Assembly (NCBI RefSeq): GCF_009932555.1
Contig: NZ_BLJO01000004.1
Span: 529,179 to 593,178 of the forward strand
Direction of reading: 5' to 3'
From: Steroidobacter agaridevorans
GTDB lineage: Bacteria; Pseudomonadota; Gammaproteobacteria; Steroidobacterales; Steroidobacteraceae
Length of the DNA: 64,000 bases
Shown here piece by piece: positions 60,873 to 64,000 of this stretch (position 1 is its first letter; every line of letters starts with the position of its first letter). The notes under the pieces were generated by a model that made no database searches, was not told the origin of the DNA, and worked only from the letters and a program-made list of their open reading frames with translations. The position numbers and the translations under genes are program-made.

Positions 60873-60981
60873 CGCCTTAGGGGTGGCCCTGACTGGGGCC
60901 CGAGATGCCAACCGCCGAACGCCGGCTCATTGGCAAACCCGTTGAACCTGATCCGGTTAGTACCGGCGTAGGGAGCAGGTA
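60873..60981 (+). promoter_or_regulatory. TPP riboswitch (THI element)
   Basis: The two TPP-riboswitch halves are present: TTAGGGGTG near the 5' side followed by a CCCTGACTGGGGCCCGAGAT stretch (the normal CTGAGA core appears as CCGAGAT), and the highly conserved 3' part AACCCGTTGAACCTGATCC then GGTTAGTACCGGCGTAGGGA. The variable P3 arm (CGCCGAACGCCGGC) lies between. It is in the 5' leader of a TonB receptor gene, about 90 bases before the start codon, so thiamine diphosphate should shut the operon off. No T-run terminator lies after it, which favours control of translation. Confidence 0.93.
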
Positions 60982-61067
60982 GTGACCGTTGCCGATCGTG
61001 ACCGGTCCGTTTATTTCCCCGCTCTTCGCCCGCTGTTGCCCGGATCTTCACTGAAGAGGATCTGGCC

Positions 61068-63239
61068 ATGTTCATCGACGAACAAATAATTTTCGGAAAA
61101 AGTCTCGGGAGATGCACCCGGGCATCGATTGTTTCCCTGGCGCTGACCGCCAGCCTGGCGACCGCCGCCGAGCAGGATGTGCTCGAAGAAGTGGTCGTCA
61201 CCGCGACACTCCGTCAGCAATCCTTGGTCGAAGCGCCGGTCAGCGTGACGGTGCTGGACGCGACGACGTTGCGCGACGGCGGTCGGCAGCATTTCGAAGA
61301 TGTGCTCTCGAACGTGCCGAACCTGTCTTATGCGAGCGGCACTTCACGTCCGCGCTTCTTCCAGATTCGCGGCATCGGTGAGCGCGAGGAATGGCAGGGC
61401 GCGCCGAATCCTTCGGTCGGCTTCCTGATCGACGATATCGATTTCAGCGGCATGGGCATGCCGGCCACGACATTCGATGTCGATCGCATCGAAGTGCTGC
61501 GCGGGCCGCAAGGCTTGCACTACGGCGCGAACGCGCTCGGCGGCCTCATCGTCCTGCGTGGCCGCGATCCCGAAGATCAATTTGGTTTCTCCACCGAAGC
61601 TTCGGTCGGCGAGTACAACAGCCAATCGATCGGCGCGGTCGCGACCGGTCCGGTCGAGTCGCTGAATTCAGCCTGGCGCGTGGCGGTTCAGAACTATCGC
61701 ACCGATGGTTTTCGCAAGGATGTTTATCTCGGCCGCGATGACACGATGGATCGCGACGAGCTGACGGCGCGCGCCAAATGGCGCTGGCGCCCGAGCGAAA
61801 GCACGACGGTCGATCTGACCTGGCTGCATGCCGATCTCGATAACGGCTACGACGCGTGGTCGATCGATAATTCACGCGTGTCGCTCGCCGATCGTCCGGG
61901 CAGGGATTCGCAGAAGTCCGATGGCGCGGCGCTGCGCGTCGATACATCGGCAGGCCAGCTGGGCCGTTTGACGCTGACGGCGACGCTGTCCGATAGCAAC
62001 ACCGACTACAGCTTCGACGCTGACTGGGGGAATGCGGAGAGCTGGGCGCCGTACACCTATGATTATTTCGATCGCCAGCAACGCGACCGTCGCGGCCGCA
62101 GTTTCGAGGCTCGTATCACTTCCGAAGAAGCAGCGTCGCCGCACGGGGTGACGTGGGTCGCGGGCGTTTATGGATTGGATGTGGATGAGCAGCTCTACTA
62201 CACGTCGCAAGGCGTCTACATCGATCCATTCTTCCCTGACTACTCCGGATCCACCGACAAGACACTGCGCAGCGATTACGACGCGCAGAATCTCGCGATG
62301 TATGCGCAGGTCGAAGCGCCGTTCAGCGAGCGCTGGGGCTGGTCGTTTGGATTGCGCGGCGAGCAGCGCGATGCCGATTACACCGATCGCCGCACCGGCG
62401 AAGATTTGACCGGCATCGATGCGTCCGCGAAGGACACCATGTGGGGCGGGCAGGCGACGATCTATTTCGATCCGCGCGATCACTTGCGTTGGTTCGCCAC
62501 GCTGTCGCGTGGCTACAAAGCCGGTGGGTTCAATCTCGGTGAAGCGGCGCAGGTGCAAGCGGACTTCCAGCCCGAGAGTCTGATCGGTCTCGACGTGGGC
62601 ATGAAAGGTCAGTGGCTCGAGGGCCGCCTGTATGCGGATGTCACGGCCTTTTATATGAAGCGCACCGATATGCAGGTGGCGATCAGCACGCAGCTCGATC
62701 CGGGCGATCCGAGCAGCTATCTGCTCTACACCGACAACGCCTCCGGCGGCCGCAACATGGGCGTCGAGAGCAGCGTGCGCTGGCGTGCGACCGATACGTT
62801 GGAGTTAGGCGGAGCGCTCGGACTCCTGCGCACCCGTTACTCCGGCTTCCGTCCCGACGGTGTCACCGACTTGAGCGATCGCGATCAGGCGTATGCGCCC
62901 GAGTACCAGGCATCGGTGAATGCAACGTGGCGTCACCCGCTGGGCTGGATGGCGCGCGTCGATGTGGCCGCGACCGACAATTATTACTTCGACGTGCCCG
63001 ACCTCGACGTCGACAAGAACAACTATCGATCCAACACCTACACGCTTGCACACCTGAAAGCCGGCTACGAAGCCGAAACCTGGGCCGTGTACGCCTGGGG
63101 CCGCAACGTGTTCGACGAGGATTACTATACGCGCGGCTTCTTCTTCGGCAACGAGCCGCCCGATTTTGCAAACAAGCGCTACACGCAGCTCGGCGAGCCG
63201 CGGCAGTTCGGTGTCACCTTCCGTTGGGAGTTCAAATAA
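61068..63239 (+). CDS. TonB-dependent outer-membrane receptor for thiamine or a thiamine derivative
   Basis: 723 residues. The N-terminal signal-like segment (ASIVSLALTASLATAAEQ) is followed by the TonB box region EEVVVTATLRQQ, the plug domain (VEAPVSVTVLDATTLRDGGRQHFEDVLSNVPNLSY, IEVLRGPQGLHYGANALGGLI) and a 22-strand barrel (LTARAKWRWRP, WFATLSRGYKAGGFN, YAPEYQASVNATWRHP) ending FGVTFRWEFK. The TPP riboswitch in its leader and the two following genes identify the likely ligand as thiamine; the protein corresponds to the thiamine-regulated receptors known from comparative genomics. The ATG of the next gene overlaps its stop codon (TAATG). Confidence 0.92.
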   Translation: MFIDEQIIFGKSLGRCTRASIVSLALTASLATAAEQDVLEEVVVTATLRQQSLVEAPVSVTVLDATTLRDGGRQHFEDVLSNVPNLSYASGTSRPRFFQIRGIGEREEWQGAPNPSVGFLIDDIDFSGMGMPATTFDVDRIEVLRGPQGLHYGANALGGLIVLRGRDPEDQFGFSTEASVGEYNSQSIGAVATGPVESLNSAWRVAVQNYRTDGFRKDVYLGRDDTMDRDELTARAKWRWRPSESTTVDLTWLHADLDNGYDAWSIDNSRVSLADRPGRDSQKSDGAALRVDTSAGQLGRLTLTATLSDSNTDYSFDADWGNAESWAPYTYDYFDRQQRDRRGRSFEARITSEEAASPHGVTWVAGVYGLDVDEQLYYTSQGVYIDPFFPDYSGSTDKTLRSDYDAQNLAMYAQVEAPFSERWGWSFGLRGEQRDADYTDRRTGEDLTGIDASAKDTMWGGQATIYFDPRDHLRWFATLSRGYKAGGFNLGEAAQVQADFQPESLIGLDVGMKGQWLEGRLYADVTAFYMKRTDMQVAISTQLDPGDPSSYLLYTDNASGGRNMGVESSVRWRATDTLELGGALGLLRTRYSGFRPDGVTDLSDRDQAYAPEYQASVNATWRHPLGWMARVDVAATDNYYFDVPDLDVDKNNYRSNTYTLAHLKAGYEAETWAVYAWGRNVFDEDYYTRGFFFGNEPPDFANKRYTQLGEPRQFGVTFRWEFK

Positions 63240-63490
63240 TGCGTACCGCCATCGAGATCAGTCTCTATCCGCTCGACGCTGACTACATTCCGCCGATCAA
63301 GGATTTCATCGATCGGCTGAACACGTATCCCGAGCTGCAGGTCACGACCAACGCCATGAGCACGCAGATCGCCGGCGAGCATGCGCGCTTGTTCGAGATT
63401 CTCGGCAAGGAGACTGCAATCAGCTTCGCCGGGCACGGTCGCAAAGTGTTCGTGATGAAGGTGCTCGGCGGCACCGTGCCGGACGCCTGA
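63239..63490 (+). CDS. Small thiamine-binding-like protein (YkoF/MTH1187 family)
   Basis: 83 residues; the ATG at 63239 overlaps the receptor stop codon. MRTAIEISLYPLDADYIPPIKDFIDRLNTYPELQVTTNAMSTQIAGEHARLFEIL, with GRKVFVMKVL near the end, matches the small ferredoxin-like fold of the thiamine/HMP-binding YkoF and MTH1187 proteins, in a single-domain form. Cytoplasmic. Between a thiamine receptor and a thiamine permease it probably buffers or delivers thiamine or its pyrimidine. Confidence 0.85.
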   Translation: MRTAIEISLYPLDADYIPPIKDFIDRLNTYPELQVTTNAMSTQIAGEHARLFEILGKETAISFAGHGRKVFVMKVLGGTVPDA

Positions 63491-63497
63491 GCCGTCC

Positions 63498-64000
63498 ATG
63501 GAAGAAGCCATCCTCAAGGCATCGCTGGCTCCGGCGCCGATGACGCAAATCATCGTCGAGCAATTCCTGGCAACCTCGCCGTGGGAAGCCGCGGCGTCGC
63601 TGATCGGTCTGGCCTACCTGCTGCTTGCAGTACGCCGCAACCTGCTGTGCTGGTTGTGCGCCTTCGTGAGCACCAGCATTTATCTGGTGCTGTTCGCGAA
63701 GGCGTCGCTGTACATGCAGTCGCTCTTGCAGGTGTTTTACCTGGTGATGGCGGTGTATGGCTTCATCGACTGGAAGCGCGGACGGACCGAGTCGGGCGAG
63801 GTGCGGATCGAGTCGTGGACTGTGAACCAACATGTGATGGTGGCCGCGCTTGTCATAATCGCGACCGCGCTGAACGGCTGGGCACTGTCGCGATGGACCG
63901 ACTCGCCCGCGCCCTATCTCGATTCTTTCGTCACTTGGGGCAGCATTGTTACCACTTGGATGGTCGCGCGACGCATAATCGAGAACTGGTTGTACTGGAT
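63498..64000 (+). CDS. pnuT: PnuC-family transporter, PnuT (thiamine) type, 3' end beyond window
   Basis: 167 residues visible from the ATG at 63498; the reading frame stays open to the end of the window. MTQIIVEQF at 63540 is an alternative start. Membrane segments: EAAASLIGLAYLLLAVRRNLLCWLCAFVSTSIYLVLFAKASLYMQSLLQVFYLVMAVYGFIDWKRG, VAALVIIATALNGWAL and SFVTWGSIVTTWMVARRIIENWLYW, the PnuC family pattern including the W-x-x-W/N-W-L-Y-W end. PnuC proteins take up vitamins by facilitated diffusion followed by phosphorylation. The TPP riboswitch and receptor in the same operon make thiamine the likely substrate, with a thiamine kinase expected downstream. Confidence 0.85.
   Translation, partial: MEEAILKASLAPAPMTQIIVEQFLATSPWEAAASLIGLAYLLLAVRRNLLCWLCAFVSTSIYLVLFAKASLYMQSLLQVFYLVMAVYGFIDWKRGRTESGEVRIESWTVNQHVMVAALVIIATALNGWALSRWTDSPAPYLDSFVTWGSIVTTWMVARRIIENWLYW

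Noticed and set aside
1-64000. CRISPR array, rRNA genes or intact insertion sequences
   Set aside because: No regularly spaced repeats, no rRNA-like sequence and no transposase motifs were found on either strand.

Overview
The window comes from a GC-rich, Gram-negative bacterium. The evidence is many Sec and lipoprotein signals, outer-membrane porins, a TonB-dependent receptor, a tripartite TRAP transporter, an L-lactate permease and a TPP riboswitch. The gene mix (pectate lyase with a CBM, alginate-export porin, DUF5916 protein, GlyGly-CTERM-like protein, hydroxycinnamate and LigB-type aromatic genes) suggests a plant- or soil-polymer degrader of the Gammaproteobacteria, perhaps near Steroidobacteraceae/Xanthomonadales. 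That placement is inference. No rRNA, CRISPR array, integrase or intact insertion sequence was seen.

Region 1 (1-12.3 kb) is accessory. It holds the end of a pectate lyase, a RidA-type protein, a 5'-truncated isochorismatase-like gene, an alginate-export porin and gene relics. These lead into an RHS island: four divergent small secreted proteins, a short RHS/Ig-like protein, a 1381-residue RHS protein ending in an HExxH metallopeptidase-like domain, a lipoprotein directly behind it, and several unrecognised small genes.

Region 2 (12.3-25.8 kb) is stress and aromatic metabolism. Two DUF2382 genes are followed by a four-gene minus-strand operon with stop/start overlaps (feruloyl-CoA-synthetase-like, dctP, dctQ, dctM). 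Opposite it sits a MarR repressor across a perfect 19-bp palindrome, with an amidohydrolase and an SRPBCC gene behind it. Next is a second aromatic-type cluster: a 4,5-dihydroxyphthalate-decarboxylase-like protein, a ThDP enzyme, a LysR regulator with two HTH domains in tandem, and a LigB-type extradiol dioxygenase.

Region 3 (25.9-43.4 kb) is mixed. It has beta-propeller proteins (TolB-like, lactonase, BNR), an agmatinase-family hydrolase, PAP2 phosphatase, lactate permease, ATP-grasp enzyme, DUF5916 outer-membrane protein, MDR oxidoreductase, DUF899 protein, a tRNA-Arg(TCG) and SRPBCC proteins.

Region 4 (43.4-60.8 kb) holds a Ser/Thr kinase, a SWIM-SNF2 helicase with a partner gene, YebC, DUF1840, an HDOD protein, a VapBC-type toxin-antitoxin pair, a metallo-beta-lactamase-fold protein overlapping a duplicated ABC ATPase, a serine hydrolase, EF-G and a PhzF protein.

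Region 5 (60.8-64 kb) is a thiamine uptake operon: promoter, TPP riboswitch, TonB receptor, small thiamine-binding-like protein, and a PnuC/PnuT-type transporter cut by the window edge.
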